NCBI GenBank assembly: GCA_964424105.1
Contig: CAYRHJ010000034.1
Span: 48,099-112,098 of the forward strand
Direction: 5' to 3'
Length of the DNA: 64,000 bases
Origin: CAYRHJ01 sp964424105
GTDB lineage: Bacteria; Planctomycetota; Phycisphaerae; UBA1845
The notes below the pieces were generated by a model that did not search any database, had not been told where the DNA came from, and saw nothing but the letters and a program-made list of their open reading frames with translations. Shown in pieces: positions 42,158 to 51,343 of the stretch; position 1 is the first letter of the stretch, and every line of letters begins with the position of its first letter. The translations under genes and the position numbers were made by a program.

Positions 42158-43552
42158 TCATGCCAGCACGTCCCCCTGTGCGTCGGCGATTTCGGTCAAA
42201 CGGAGTTTGGCATCGGGTTGGCCTATGTCGTTGAAGGCCTTGGGATTTCGCACGTACAATCGATTGATCATGCGAACGAAGGCGGCGCTGAGGTTGGGAT
42301 CGACGACGGTGCCGGCTTCTTCGTGAAGGATTTCCAGGGCACGTTGCCAGGAGAAGGCGTCGCGGTAGGCGCGGTTGGTGGTGAGGGCGTCGAATATGTC
42401 GGCGATTTGAATGATTCGTGCTTGCAAGGGAATTCGTTCGGCGGCGAGGCCTGTGGGGTAGCCCTTTCCGTCCCAACGTTCGTGATGGTACAGGACGCCG
42501 TCCATGGCATCTTTCATGTGGGGGTTTTCGCGGACGACTTCATAGCCCCGCAGGGGATGTTCCTTGATGTGGTCGAATTCGTCGGGGGTGAGCTTTCCGG
42601 GTTTTTTGAGCACGTTGTCGCGGATGCCGATCTTGCCGACGTCGTGCAGCAGGGCGGACCATTCCAAGGTGCGAAGTTGGCTTTCATCGAAGCCGATTTC
42701 CTTGGCGAGCAGGGTGGCGTAATAGCCGACGCGTTCGGAATGTCCGGAGGTGTAGGGGTCTTTCTGGTCCACGGCGCTGATGAGGGTGCGGACGGTGTCC
42801 ATGGACATCTGCTGAAGTTGCTGGACGAGTCTGAAGTTTCGAATCACGTCGCCACAGAAGCTGCTGAGCGAATCGATCAGTAACATCTCGCCGGATTCCC
42901 AGCCGTCGTGGCCGGCGTGCCTGCAAAGGATCAGCGCGGCCACCAAGTCCGGTGTGCCCGGGTCGTTTCCACCTGCGAACAGGGGGGCGATCATGGCTTG
43001 GTCACAGGGAAGAACGGATTTATCCTGCTGGGTGTCGACGGTGGGGTCGGCGTGGACCACGCGGACTTGTCGTTCGGTGCAGGCTTGCAGCCCGGCGAGA
43101 ATCCAATCGGGTGCATCGGTGAGTTCGCCCTCGACGGTCCACGCGATCGGTTGGGGAGCGGAAGGACCGGTTCGGGTTTCGCCGGACGGTGGCCAAACGG
43201 GGGTGGCTAGGGAACAGGTGACGTCTGGAAAGACGCTTCGCAGGCTGATCATAAGATGTTCGACGACCTCGCGTTCGCTGCGTAAACCGAGCAGCCGAGG
43301 GGTGAGGTCGAATACCAAGCCGACGTGCTCGTAGACTCGCAGCAGTTCGTCGGCTAGGCCGGTGTGCTCGATCACCAGTTGCGAGATGTTTTCCTTCACG
43401 GATCGGAAGGCGCGTTCGATGCCATCGGCCAATGCGAGGTCGAGGGGTGCTAATGTGCGAAGCGAAAGCAAAGCCTGGTCGAGCGGGGCGGCCAGCTCGG
43501 TGGTGCGCGCTTGGGCGTCGGCGTTTTGGAATATGTTGGTTGTATCAGCCAT
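42158..43552 (-). CDS. HD-GYP domain protein with GAF-like N-terminus
   Basis: 464 residues. The N-terminal half resembles a GAF-type sensor (about 70-240); a short helix leads to the HD-GYP domain with HSERV, LLHDVGKIGI (His303, Asp304), HIKEHPLRGYEV and HHERWDGKGYP (356-366). HD-GYP proteins hydrolyse cyclic di-GMP using a metal centre, and all metal ligands are present, so activity is likely. With a degenerate GGDEF protein next door and pilB nearby, a role in tuning pilus or secretion output by c-di-GMP is a reasonable inference. Its start overlaps the response-regulator stop by 8 bases. Confidence 0.92.
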   Translation of the reverse strand: MADTTNIFQNADAQARTTELAAPLDQALLSLRTLAPLDLALADGIERAFRSVKENISQLVIEHTGLADELLRVYEHVGLVFDLTPRLLGLRSEREVVEHLMISLRSVFPDVTCSLATPVWPPSGETRTGPSAPQPIAWTVEGELTDAPDWILAGLQACTERQVRVVHADPTVDTQQDKSVLPCDQAMIAPLFAGGNDPGTPDLVAALILCRHAGHDGWESGEMLLIDSLSSFCGDVIRNFRLVQQLQQMSMDTVRTLISAVDQKDPYTSGHSERVGYYATLLAKEIGFDESQLRTLEWSALLHDVGKIGIRDNVLKKPGKLTPDEFDHIKEHPLRGYEVVRENPHMKDAMDGVLYHHERWDGKGYPTGLAAERIPLQARIIQIADIFDALTTNRAYRDAFSWQRALEILHEEAGTVVDPNLSAAFVRMINRLYVRNPKAFNDIGQPDAKLRLTEIADAQGDVLA

Positions 43553-44129
43553 CGCGCAGTTTCCCTTGCGTTGTGAGTGTCGAATCGGGCAGACATGGTT
43601 GAGGTTCTGGATTCCGGCTTTCGCCGGAATGACGGAAGTTGCGTGCTGGATTCCGGCTTTCGCCGGAATGACTGTCGACGGCTGGAGTGGGCAGCTCGGT
43701 GGTGCGCGCGACTGCGTGCGTACCTGTCTGTCGTGCCGGTACTGGCGGGCACCTGCTGGCGGGGGGCGCGTTGGTCAGCATTCGTTCGACCTCGGCGGCT
43801 AATCGTGAGGGGGAGAACGGTTTGGGCATGACGAGGACGTTGAGGGCGTCCAACTGTTCGGCCATGGATTCCCGGTCGCAGCGGGAACTTAGAATGATCA
43901 TGGGCAGGGAGCGTTTGTGTTCCAGGCGGAGCCATCGTGCGAGCGACAGGCCGTCGAGGAGGGGCATGTTGACGTCGGAGACGATCAGGTCGTATTCGCG
44001 GCGGAGGAGTTCTTCCTTGGCTAATAGACCGTTTCGGGCTTCGAAGGTTTCGTGCCCGTTTCGCTTCAGCCAGATGGAGAGGATGCGCAACATGTGGGCG
44101 TCGTCTTCGGCGATTAGGATTCGAGCCAT
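43545..44129 (-). CDS. Response regulator (REC only) with repeat-derived tail
   Basis: About 194 residues. A receiver domain fills the first 120: acidic pair in AEDD, phospho-acceptor Asp in LIVSDVNMPLLDG, Thr/Ser switch in IILSSR and Lys in MPKPFSP. There is no output domain. After a linker the last 70 residues include two copies of HSGESRNP, which are translations of element C (43607-43633 and 43646-43672). The ATG at 44129 (MARILIAEDD) has AAGGG 9 bases upstream and is preferred over the ATG at 44138, which abuts that sequence. The stop overlaps the HD-GYP start, so it probably acts with HD-GYP as a split two-component output. Confidence 0.88.
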   Translation of the reverse strand: MARILIAEDDAHMLRILSIWLKRNGHETFEARNGLLAKEELLRREYDLIVSDVNMPLLDGLSLARWLRLEHKRSLPMIILSSRCDRESMAEQLDALNVLVMPKPFSPSRLAAEVERMLTNAPPASRCPPVPARQTGTHAVARTTELPTPAVDSHSGESRNPARNFRHSGESRNPEPQPCLPDSTLTTQGKLRDG

Positions 44130-44138
44130 GTCAGTCAT

Positions 44139-44331
44139 CCCTTGTTAAGACAAATCCAAGCCATCGGGTTCCCCACGTCTAACGAGGTGGGCCACCGTTC
44201 CTCTGGATTCCGGCGTTCGCCGGAATGACGGATGCAGGCGGTCGCGGGTCGTAAAGGACCGCTCGCTGACGGACCGCTCGCTGACGGTCGCGGGTCTGAA
44301 AGAGGTAGTGGGCCACTGGGTCGGGTGCATG
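44139..44331. repeat. Repeat-filled gap between kinase and regulator genes
   Basis: A diverged B hairpin (about 44166-44190), element C (44203-44229) and D/A-type elements (about 44238-44300) fill the gap inside the signalling operon. Confidence 0.7.
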
Positions 44332-46233
44332 TCAGGCTCCGCTTGCGGTGGAAAAGGTTCCTGCTCCGGCTTCGAAGGGGAGCTTGACGATAAAGGTGGC
44401 GCCTTGGCCTACGATGCTCATGACTTCGACGTCGCCGCGATGTTGCCGGGCGATTTCGCGAGCGGTGGTGAGTCCGATGCCGGTGCCTTCGATGTCTCCG
44501 ACTTCTGGATTGGCGCCTCGTTGAAACTTTTGAAAGATTCGTTCGTGGTCTTCGGCGTCGATACCGATGCCGTTGTCCTTGACGGTGATCATGACTTCTT
44601 GGCCGCTGAGCTTGCAGCCGACGAGGACCTGCCCCCCTTTGGGCGTGTACTTGAGTGCGTTTCCGAGGAGGTTGTTGATGACGACGGCCAGCTTGTCTCG
44701 ATCTCCCCTGACGGTGGGTAGTTTGGAGGGGAGGGACAGTTGCATGTCGATCTGCTTTTCGTCGGCTAGCCCGCGAATGTCGCGCACAGATTCGGTGAGG
44801 AGTGCGGTGAGATCGACGTCGTTGAGGTGGAGTCTCAAGCTGCCGACTTCGAGTTGGGACATGCTCAAGATGTCCTCGATCAAGCGTGACAATCTGCGTG
44901 TTTCCTTGGTAATCACGTTGTAGCAATCGGTGATGGTCTTGGTGTCTTCGAAGACGCCGCTGGAGAGCGTTTCGGCGTAGGCGCGGATGTTGGTCAGCGG
45001 GGTTCTGAGTTCGTGGGTGACCTGGCTGACGAATTCGGTGCTGGCTTGTTCGGCCCGGATCTGCTGGCTGATGTCCGAGACCATGACGACGCATTCATGT
45101 CTGCGATGTCGGATGGGGAAGGGGAGCACACGGACTCGAAAGGTGGTGTGTCCTGCGTCGACCTGCACGTTTTCGGACGCGTTGGCGAAGGTGCCGTCGG
45201 GCTGCATGGTGCGTTGAACGATTTGGATGATGGCCTTTCCGGTCTCGTCGGTTTCGAGTTGTTGGAGGGGGAGTTTTTCGCAATGGTCCGGTGGAAGCCT
45301 GAGCATGGTTTTGGCGACGGGGTTGGCGTAGGTCAAGACGCCGCCTTCGCCGACGTGGAACAATCCGTGGGGGATGAGGTCGACGACGTCGGCCAATTCG
45401 CCGCGTTTGGATTTTTCGAGTGCTTGGGTCAGTTCGGCGGTGGCGTCGGCGCGATGCCGGGTGGCGGACAGATCCTCGACCAGGTCGATGAGGCGATTCC
45501 ATTGTTCCGCCACCTGCGTTTGGGAGTCTGAAAGTCGAAGGGCATGGAGGTCGTTCTCGATTTGGTCGCCCCTGGCGATGAGGTTTTCGGAGATGCGTGA
45601 CATGCTGCTGAAGTGTCTTCGCATCATGCGGTGCAGCATGAAGAACAGACCGACGACGATGATGATGACGGTGTAGGTTCCGGCGGTGGTCAGCCCAGAG
45701 CCGGTATCGAACTGGGCCAACCAGACCCCTTCGACGAAGAGGCGGGGGGCTGCGGCGGTATCGGAGACGTTAGGACGGGGAATGGGCATGCCGAAAGCGA
45801 CGCGCCACACGCCGTCCCTGCGGGTGGTGAGCATCTTGTATTTCTTGGAAACCGGAAAGGCGTTGTCCAGTTCGAAATCGTCGGGCCGGGTGGAATCGAA
45901 TTCGCGCACGTCAATCGATGCCACGATGGCGCGGTTTTCGTCGACGACGCGAAGGCGTTCGCAGGGGTGGCCAAAGGTGTAGGAGCGAAGGAGTTGTTGC
46001 AGCAAGGCCCGATCGTGGGGGTCAGCGCAACCGAGGGTGTTGGCCAGTACGCTTAGCGACGCGTCGTATCGTTGAACGACGCCCTGGGCATATCGATCGC
46101 GTGCTTCGCGGACGTTGAGGTAGCCGACGGCGCACAGGCCGAGCAAGATGATGCCGATCAGCGAGACGCTGAACCAACGCGGAATTTCTTCCGCGGTCCA
46201 GAAGGCTTTGAATCGCCGCCATCGACCGTTCAC
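44332..46233 (-). CDS. Membrane sensor histidine kinase with PAS domain
   Basis: 633 residues. Two membrane helices (about 20-40 and 187-203) enclose a periplasmic sensor of about 145 residues. A coiled linker leads to a PAS domain (about 285-395). The HisKA domain carries FVSQVTHELRTPLTN with phospho-acceptor His407. The HATPase domain has N box NNLLGNALKY, G1 DNGIGI, F box FQKFQRG and G2 GTGIGL. The protein should autophosphorylate and pass phosphate to the single-domain response regulator that follows. It is the first gene of the pilus/signalling locus on this strand. The signal is unknown. The downstream gap to the regulator gene is about 200 bases and filled with repeats. Confidence 0.93.
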   Translation of the reverse strand: MNGRWRRFKAFWTAEEIPRWFSVSLIGIILLGLCAVGYLNVREARDRYAQGVVQRYDASLSVLANTLGCADPHDRALLQQLLRSYTFGHPCERLRVVDENRAIVASIDVREFDSTRPDDFELDNAFPVSKKYKMLTTRRDGVWRVAFGMPIPRPNVSDTAAAPRLFVEGVWLAQFDTGSGLTTAGTYTVIIIVVGLFFMLHRMMRRHFSSMSRISENLIARGDQIENDLHALRLSDSQTQVAEQWNRLIDLVEDLSATRHRADATAELTQALEKSKRGELADVVDLIPHGLFHVGEGGVLTYANPVAKTMLRLPPDHCEKLPLQQLETDETGKAIIQIVQRTMQPDGTFANASENVQVDAGHTTFRVRVLPFPIRHRRHECVVMVSDISQQIRAEQASTEFVSQVTHELRTPLTNIRAYAETLSSGVFEDTKTITDCYNVITKETRRLSRLIEDILSMSQLEVGSLRLHLNDVDLTALLTESVRDIRGLADEKQIDMQLSLPSKLPTVRGDRDKLAVVINNLLGNALKYTPKGGQVLVGCKLSGQEVMITVKDNGIGIDAEDHERIFQKFQRGANPEVGDIEGTGIGLTTAREIARQHRGDVEVMSIVGQGATFIVKLPFEAGAGTFSTASGA

Positions 46234-46849
46234 GTGACCATTTCCCGGGTGCCTTGTGGTTGAGCGCGCACGAAGCGACTACAGACTTTCCACTGGACCT
46301 AGTATCGTGTGCCTTGCGGGTGCGCTTGACCGCGAAGCTGATTACGTGTGGAGAGGGACCGAAAACCCGTGGTTGGCGAAGGGGCGCGGCTCGCCTTGGT
46401 GCAGGTGAGAGGTTACCTTGTGTGACGTTAACTGCTTGGAGGAAGGCTCGTTGCGGCGTTGGGCGTGATGAAGGGTTGCAGCGTCCGATAGTGTTGGCGG
46501 CCTGTTCGGATCGGTTCTGAATAAATGGTTTTATGCATGGAGTCTTGAAAAGTTTGTTAAAAGGGATCGAGGCGGAAAGGTGCGGGGGACCGCTCGCTTT
46601 GCGCTCGCGGCTCGTAAAAGACTTGGTCGCGCGTCGTGAAGGGGCGGGTGAGATTCGCCGTACGAACGCCGATCATCGGGTCCCCCACCTCCAAAGGAGG
46701 TGGGCGACCCGGCCGGTTTAGACCCGCCGTACGAACTGGATTCCGGCTTTCGCCGGAATGACGAAGCGGGCCACGTTGACCGAATGCCGTTGCGGTTCTG
46801 AAAGAATTGCTCCGAACCCGCGGAATATCCGTTGACGGAACACTAGATC
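46234..46849. repeat. Divergent gap with elements A, B, C
   Basis: 616 bases between the histidine kinase and the helicase gene. The right part contains element A (about 46587-46613), hairpin B (46681-46712) and element C (46737-46762). The left 340 bases show no recognisable feature and should include the promoter of the pilus/signalling locus. Confidence 0.6.
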
Positions 46850-48817
46850 ATGAACGCCATTGAAATACTACACCCCGGCGGATTGATCGCGCAACGATTG
46901 CCGGGATATGAGTGTCGGCCTGAGCAGTTGGCGATGGCTGAGGCGGTGGGTCGGGCGTTTCAGGAAAGGCGCCACTTGCTGGTGGAAGCGGGGACGGGGG
47001 TGGGGAAGTCGTTTGCGTATCTGCTACCGGCGATACAACGAGCGGTGGAAAAGGGCGAGCGGGTGGTGATCAGTACGCGAACGATCAACCTCCAGGAACA
47101 GTTGATCGCGAAGGATATTCCGTTTCTGGCGGAGGTGCTGCCGGTCAAGTTCACGGCGGAGCTGGTGAAGGGTCGGTCGAATTACATCGGCCTTCGTCGA
47201 TTGCAGATGGCCAGCGAGCGTCAGGCGAACCTGTTGAGCGCTCCGCAGTCGCGTGACGAGCTGTGGCGGATCGAGGACTGGGTGGTTCATACGCAGGACG
47301 GATCGCTCGCGGAGCTGCCGTTTCAGCCGTCCGCGGCGGTATGGGAGCACGTTCGCAGCGAGCACGATAATTGCATGGGGCGGCGGTGTCCGCATTATCG
47401 GCCTTGCTTTTATCAGCGAGCGCGCCGTCGAGCGGAGGGGGCGCAGATTCTGATCGTGAATCATGCGTTGTTTTTTTCGGACCTGGCGTTGCGCCGGGAT
47501 GGGGCATCGCTGCTGCCGGATTATGACCACGTTGTTCTGGACGAAGCGCATTCGGTAGACGGCGTGGCGGGGGATCATTTTGGGATTCGCGTTTCGGATT
47601 TCCAGGTGGGGTTGCTGTTGAATACGTTGTACAACGCTCGGACGAGGCGGGGGTTTCTGACGATCCATGCGGAAGGAAAGTCCGCCGTCCGAACGGTGGA
47701 GCAGGTGCGGGCGACGAGCGAGGAGTTTTTCGCGGAGTTGCGTGCCTGGCACCGACAGCACGGTCGTTCGAACGGACGGCTGGTGCAAAAGATGGACGTC
47801 AGGAACGGGTTGAGCGAGGGATTGCGACAGTTGTCCGCGGCGCTCAAAGCCGTTCGAGCGAGCATCGCGGATGACGATGGGAAATTTGCGGCGGCCAGTT
47901 ACATGGAGCGGGCGTTGACGTTGGCGGACCAGTTGGAGGTTTTGTTGGAACAGCGGCTGGAGGGGTGGGTTTACTGGTTGGAATTCGCGGAGGGGCGGAC
48001 GTCGCGGGCTACGGTGTGCGGGCGGCCGATTGACGTCAGTGCGATGTTGAAGGAGTGGATGTTCGATCGCATCGGCAGCGTGGTTCTGACGTCGGCGACG
48101 TTGAGCACGAACTCTCGCGATTTCGGGTACATTCGGCGGCGGATGGGGTTGGAGACGTGTGACGCATTGCGTTTGGGATCTCCGTTCGACTACGCCAAGC
48201 AAATGACGGTTTACTTCGAGAGCGAGCTTCCTGATCCCGATCGGGGAGTGGAGTTTGCGCAGGCGGCGTGCTTGGCCATCGAGCGTCACGTTCGTCGGAC
48301 GGATGGCCGGGCGCTGGTGCTGTTCACCAGTTTTGAGATGTTGAACGATTTCGCGCGAAGATTGGAGGCGGCGATTGAGGAGTTGGGCATCACGTTGCTT
48401 GTGCAAGGACGTGACGGGACGCGTTCAGCTATTCTGGAGCGGTTTCGAGCCGACGTTCGCAGCGTGATGTTCGGGACGGATAGCTTTTGGGAAGGGGTTG
48501 ACGTGGTGGGGGAATCGTTGGCCTGCGTGATGGTGGTCAAGCTGCCCTTCGCGGTGCCGGATCGGCCTGAGGTGGAGGCGAGAATCGAACAGATACGGGA
48601 GTCGGGCGGGAATCCGTTTTCCGAATTTCAGTTGCCGGAAGCGGTGTTGAAATTCAAGCAGGGCGTGGGTCGGCTTATTCGATCGAAGAGCGACCGGGGA
48701 TCGATTGTGGTGCTCGATCCGCGAATCGCCCGGCGGAGCTATGGTCGTGTGTTTGTCAACGCGTTGCCTCCGTGTCCGATCGTTGAAGCGTCATCGACGG
48801 GAACTTCTATCAATTGA
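46850..48817 (+). CDS. DinG/XPD-like superfamily 2 DNA helicase
   Basis: 655 residues. Motif I EAGTGVGKS (46-54), Ia TRTINLQEQL, DEAH box VVLDEAH (231-234), and the C-terminal helicase motifs (LFTSF, GTDSFWEGVDVVG, QGVGRLIRS) are all present. XPD/DinG helicases unwind damaged or structured DNA 5' to 3' and carry a 4Fe-4S cluster. Three of the four cluster Cys are visible (Cys175, Cys180, Cys186), but at the first position the motif reads KGRSNYIG (Gly114), where E. coli DinG has Cys. The cluster may therefore be absent or three-ligand. It is transcribed on the plus strand, away from the kinase gene, and followed by repeats. Confidence 0.9.
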   Translation: MNAIEILHPGGLIAQRLPGYECRPEQLAMAEAVGRAFQERRHLLVEAGTGVGKSFAYLLPAIQRAVEKGERVVISTRTINLQEQLIAKDIPFLAEVLPVKFTAELVKGRSNYIGLRRLQMASERQANLLSAPQSRDELWRIEDWVVHTQDGSLAELPFQPSAAVWEHVRSEHDNCMGRRCPHYRPCFYQRARRRAEGAQILIVNHALFFSDLALRRDGASLLPDYDHVVLDEAHSVDGVAGDHFGIRVSDFQVGLLLNTLYNARTRRGFLTIHAEGKSAVRTVEQVRATSEEFFAELRAWHRQHGRSNGRLVQKMDVRNGLSEGLRQLSAALKAVRASIADDDGKFAAASYMERALTLADQLEVLLEQRLEGWVYWLEFAEGRTSRATVCGRPIDVSAMLKEWMFDRIGSVVLTSATLSTNSRDFGYIRRRMGLETCDALRLGSPFDYAKQMTVYFESELPDPDRGVEFAQAACLAIERHVRRTDGRALVLFTSFEMLNDFARRLEAAIEELGITLLVQGRDGTRSAILERFRADVRSVMFGTDSFWEGVDVVGESLACVMVVKLPFAVPDRPEVEARIEQIRESGGNPFSEFQLPEAVLKFKQGVGRLIRSKSDRGSIVVLDPRIARRSYGRVFVNALPPCPIVEASSTGTSIN

Positions 48818-49802
48818 GACCGGCGGGCGTTGTGTGCGAGCGGGGAACCGCGACGATCATGCCTGGACCCCGGCTTTCGCCGGGGTGACGATGTTCACTA
48901 TTTGCTGCTCTCCGTAATGGGATGCGGGTTAAACCTGCCCGACGGACTGCGAAGTCCGATCATTCCAACCCCACCCATCGCTGCGCGATGGATGGGGCAC
49001 CCGTACTGATCATCGGCTCCCCCACCTCCAAAGGAGGTGGGCCACCCGCCGAGGCGGCAACGTGCGGGGGACCGCTCGCTTCGCGCTCGCGGCTCGTAAA
49101 AGACCTGGTCGCGGCTTTGATACTATTAGGCGGACTTATTTTTTCCCCACGGGGTGGGGTTGCACCGGTGGGGGCTTGAACGGAACTCGCGGAACATTAC
49201 AATGGTTTTCTGGTCGTATCCGCGGTCAGGAATCATCCCACGCCCGCGTTAGCGGGACCGCGTAATTGTAGAATCTCAAGACCGTGGATGGCGGGGCCGG
49301 ACCTTCTGAACCGATTGAACGTTGCCGACGTCGCCCGCCCGACCGTCAGCCGCGAATCTCGCCGTCGGCTGAACGCGGTCACGATCCGAAGTCAAGGTTT
49401 TCCAACCGAGGTCTCGCCGAGGTGTGGGTCGGTGTTGTGTGCGTTCGGGAAGGGACCGCTCGCTTTGCGCTCGCGGCTCGTGAAGGGGCGGGTGAGGTTG
49501 GAAGAGAAGACCGCTCGCTTTGCGGGTGCGGCGCAGTAAGTGGCGGGTGAAACTGCGAGCATGACGGGGAATGTAAGTCATCGGCTCCCCCACCTCCAAA
49601 GGAGGTGGGCCACCCATGCTGGATTCCGGCTTTCGCCGGAATGACGGAGCGCGCTGGGATGACGGATGCGAGGGACCGCTCGCTTCGCGCTCGCGGCTGG
49701 TGACGGGGCGGGCGCGGGTTTGAAATTGTTAGGCGTTCTGAGATTTGAGGCGTGCGTTCGACACGATGGCTGTGTTGATTTGCCGTATGGAGGGAGTGAC
49801 GT
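48818..49802. repeat. Long repeat-rich intergenic region before pilT
   Basis: 985 bases without a convincing gene. A variant of C (about 48868-48893), element E inverted (about 48970-49000), hairpin B (49017-49048 and 49586-49616), element A (about 49071-49097, 49456-49482 and 49675-49699) and element C (49620-49645) are present. A short plus-strand frame from 49288 has no recognised relative and runs into element A. Confidence 0.7.
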
Positions 49803-50930
49803 GTGAGTTCAACGAACGAGTCTTCATCAGGCAACGGTCGTCCGCGGATCGCGAAGTTTTTCGAGGCTATGCTGCAAGCCGGCGGGTCGGACCTTCACTT
49901 GAAGGCGGACAGCCCGCCTCGCGTTCGGCGCCGCGGCGGGTTAAAGGCCATCACCAACGACGCGTTGAGCAACGATCGCATCGAGCGCATGCTGTTCGAG
50001 ATTATGAGCGAGGACCAGCTTGCTCGATATCGCGACAAGGGGTCGGTGGATTTTTCGTTTCAGCTCGACGAGAACAACCGATTCCGCATCAACATTTTTC
50101 GTCAGCGCGGCTTGACGTCGATGGCGGCCCGGCACATTCCGCGGGAGATCATGAGTTTCGATCAGCTTCATCTGCCGCCGGCGTTGGAGAGATTGTCGAC
50201 GGTGCACCAGGGGTTGGTGCTGGTGTCGGGCATCACGGGCAGCGGAAAGAGCACCACCATCGCGTCCATCATCGAACGGATCAACCAGACGCGAACGTGT
50301 CATATCGTTACGCTGGAAGACCCCATCGAGTTCATGTTTGAAGACAAGAAGGCTTTTATCAATCAGCGAGAGATCGGGCAGGACGTGTCGGACTTTCACG
50401 ACGCGCTGAAGTATTTGATGCGCGAGGACCCGGACGTTGTGTTGATCGGTGAGATGCGCGATCAGGAGACGTTTGAGGCGGCGCTACACGCGGCGGAATC
50501 GGGCCACCTGGTGTTTGGCACGGTGCATGCGTCCAATGGGCCGAGCACGATCACGCGCGTTCTGGAACTGTTTCCGGCGGAGGGCCGAGACCTGGTCCGC
50601 TCGTCGCTGGTATTCAATCTGCAAGCCGTAATCACTTTGAAGCTTTTGAAGGGCATTCGGCCTGATATTCCGCGGATTCCGGCGGTGGAGATCATGTTGG
50701 CGACTCCCGCAGTTCGCAAGCTGATCGCCGACAAGCGTGAAAACGAGCTGTTGGGCGTGATTCGAGGATCACGTAACGAAGGGATGCAGGATTTTACCGA
50801 GGCGTTGCGGGAATTGGTGGAAGGCGAATTTATTTCGTCGCAGACGGCTTATGAAGTTGCTCCCAACCCGGAAGAGTTGAAGATGCGTCTGAAAGGAATC
50901 TCGGTGTCCAGTGGCGGCATCATTGGTTGA
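49803..50930 (+). CDS. pilT: PilT retraction ATPase (second paralogue)
   Basis: 375 residues. ASD-type N-terminal motif (GGSDLHLKAD), Walker A SGITGSGKST (142-151), Asp box VTLEDPIEF, Walker B DPDVVLIGEMRD, and His box AESGHLVFGTVHA are intact. The AIRNLIRE-like motif of retraction ATPases is represented by AVRKLIADKRENEL. This copy is closer to canonical PilT than the one at 18300. The start is a GTG with GGAGG about 8 bases upstream. It stands apart from the pilus operon, which lies on the other strand, and is followed by a GspE-like pseudoenzyme gene 413 bases later. Confidence 0.93.
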   Translation: MSSTNESSSGNGRPRIAKFFEAMLQAGGSDLHLKADSPPRVRRRGGLKAITNDALSNDRIERMLFEIMSEDQLARYRDKGSVDFSFQLDENNRFRINIFRQRGLTSMAARHIPREIMSFDQLHLPPALERLSTVHQGLVLVSGITGSGKSTTIASIIERINQTRTCHIVTLEDPIEFMFEDKKAFINQREIGQDVSDFHDALKYLMREDPDVVLIGEMRDQETFEAALHAAESGHLVFGTVHASNGPSTITRVLELFPAEGRDLVRSSLVFNLQAVITLKLLKGIRPDIPRIPAVEIMLATPAVRKLIADKRENELLGVIRGSRNEGMQDFTEALRELVEGEFISSQTAYEVAPNPEELKMRLKGISVSSGGIIG

Positions 50931-51343
50931 GAGAGTCTAGCAAGATGGTCGAGCTGCCCGCCGAATAGATAGGAAGACCGGTCCCTGACCTGTCTGCGTG
51001 CGTGCACGCACAGGCAGGCGGTCGCAGCAAGTTAGAAACGAGGCGTTCGGGAAGATGCGGTCGTAGGTTGGAGTTGCGTGCGCTCGACAGGGGACCGCTC
51101 GCTTCGCGCTCGCGGCTCGTTAATAGGCGGATGAAACACGGACGACGGACTGGATTCCGGCGTTCGCCGGAATGACGGATGTGGGCGGTCGCGGCTGTGA
51201 AATTGTCAGGCGTTCAGTCAGCCGGTGTGGCGGAGGTGTTGGCTGTGCGAAGGTCGCGGACTCGGCGGGCGATGGATTCGGGGGTGAATCGAGGCGTGCC
51301 GATGGGAATTGCTGGCCCGACGGTGTGGGGCTAAGATGCCCCC
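50931..51343. repeat. Repeat-rich gap with a second D/F composite
   Basis: A composite element lies near 50976-51025: element D inverted and interrupted by palindrome F (CCTGTCTGCGTGCGTGCACG and its mirror), the same arrangement as near 27618-27670. Element A (51094-51120) and C (51152-51178) follow. A minus-strand frame ending at 51214 reads plausibly as protein (PRFTPESIARRVRDLRTA) but has no start codon and may be a gene remnant. Confidence 0.55.

Noticed and set aside
47024..48406. Long antisense open frame opposite the DinG-like gene
   Set aside because: It is the mirror of a well-supported helicase gene; its sequence is Arg/His/Pro-rich as expected for GC-rich antisense frames.
51214..51330. 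Minus-strand protein-like stretch PRFTPESIARRVRDLRTA
   Set aside because: No start codon in frame before an upstream stop; kept only as a possible gene remnant.
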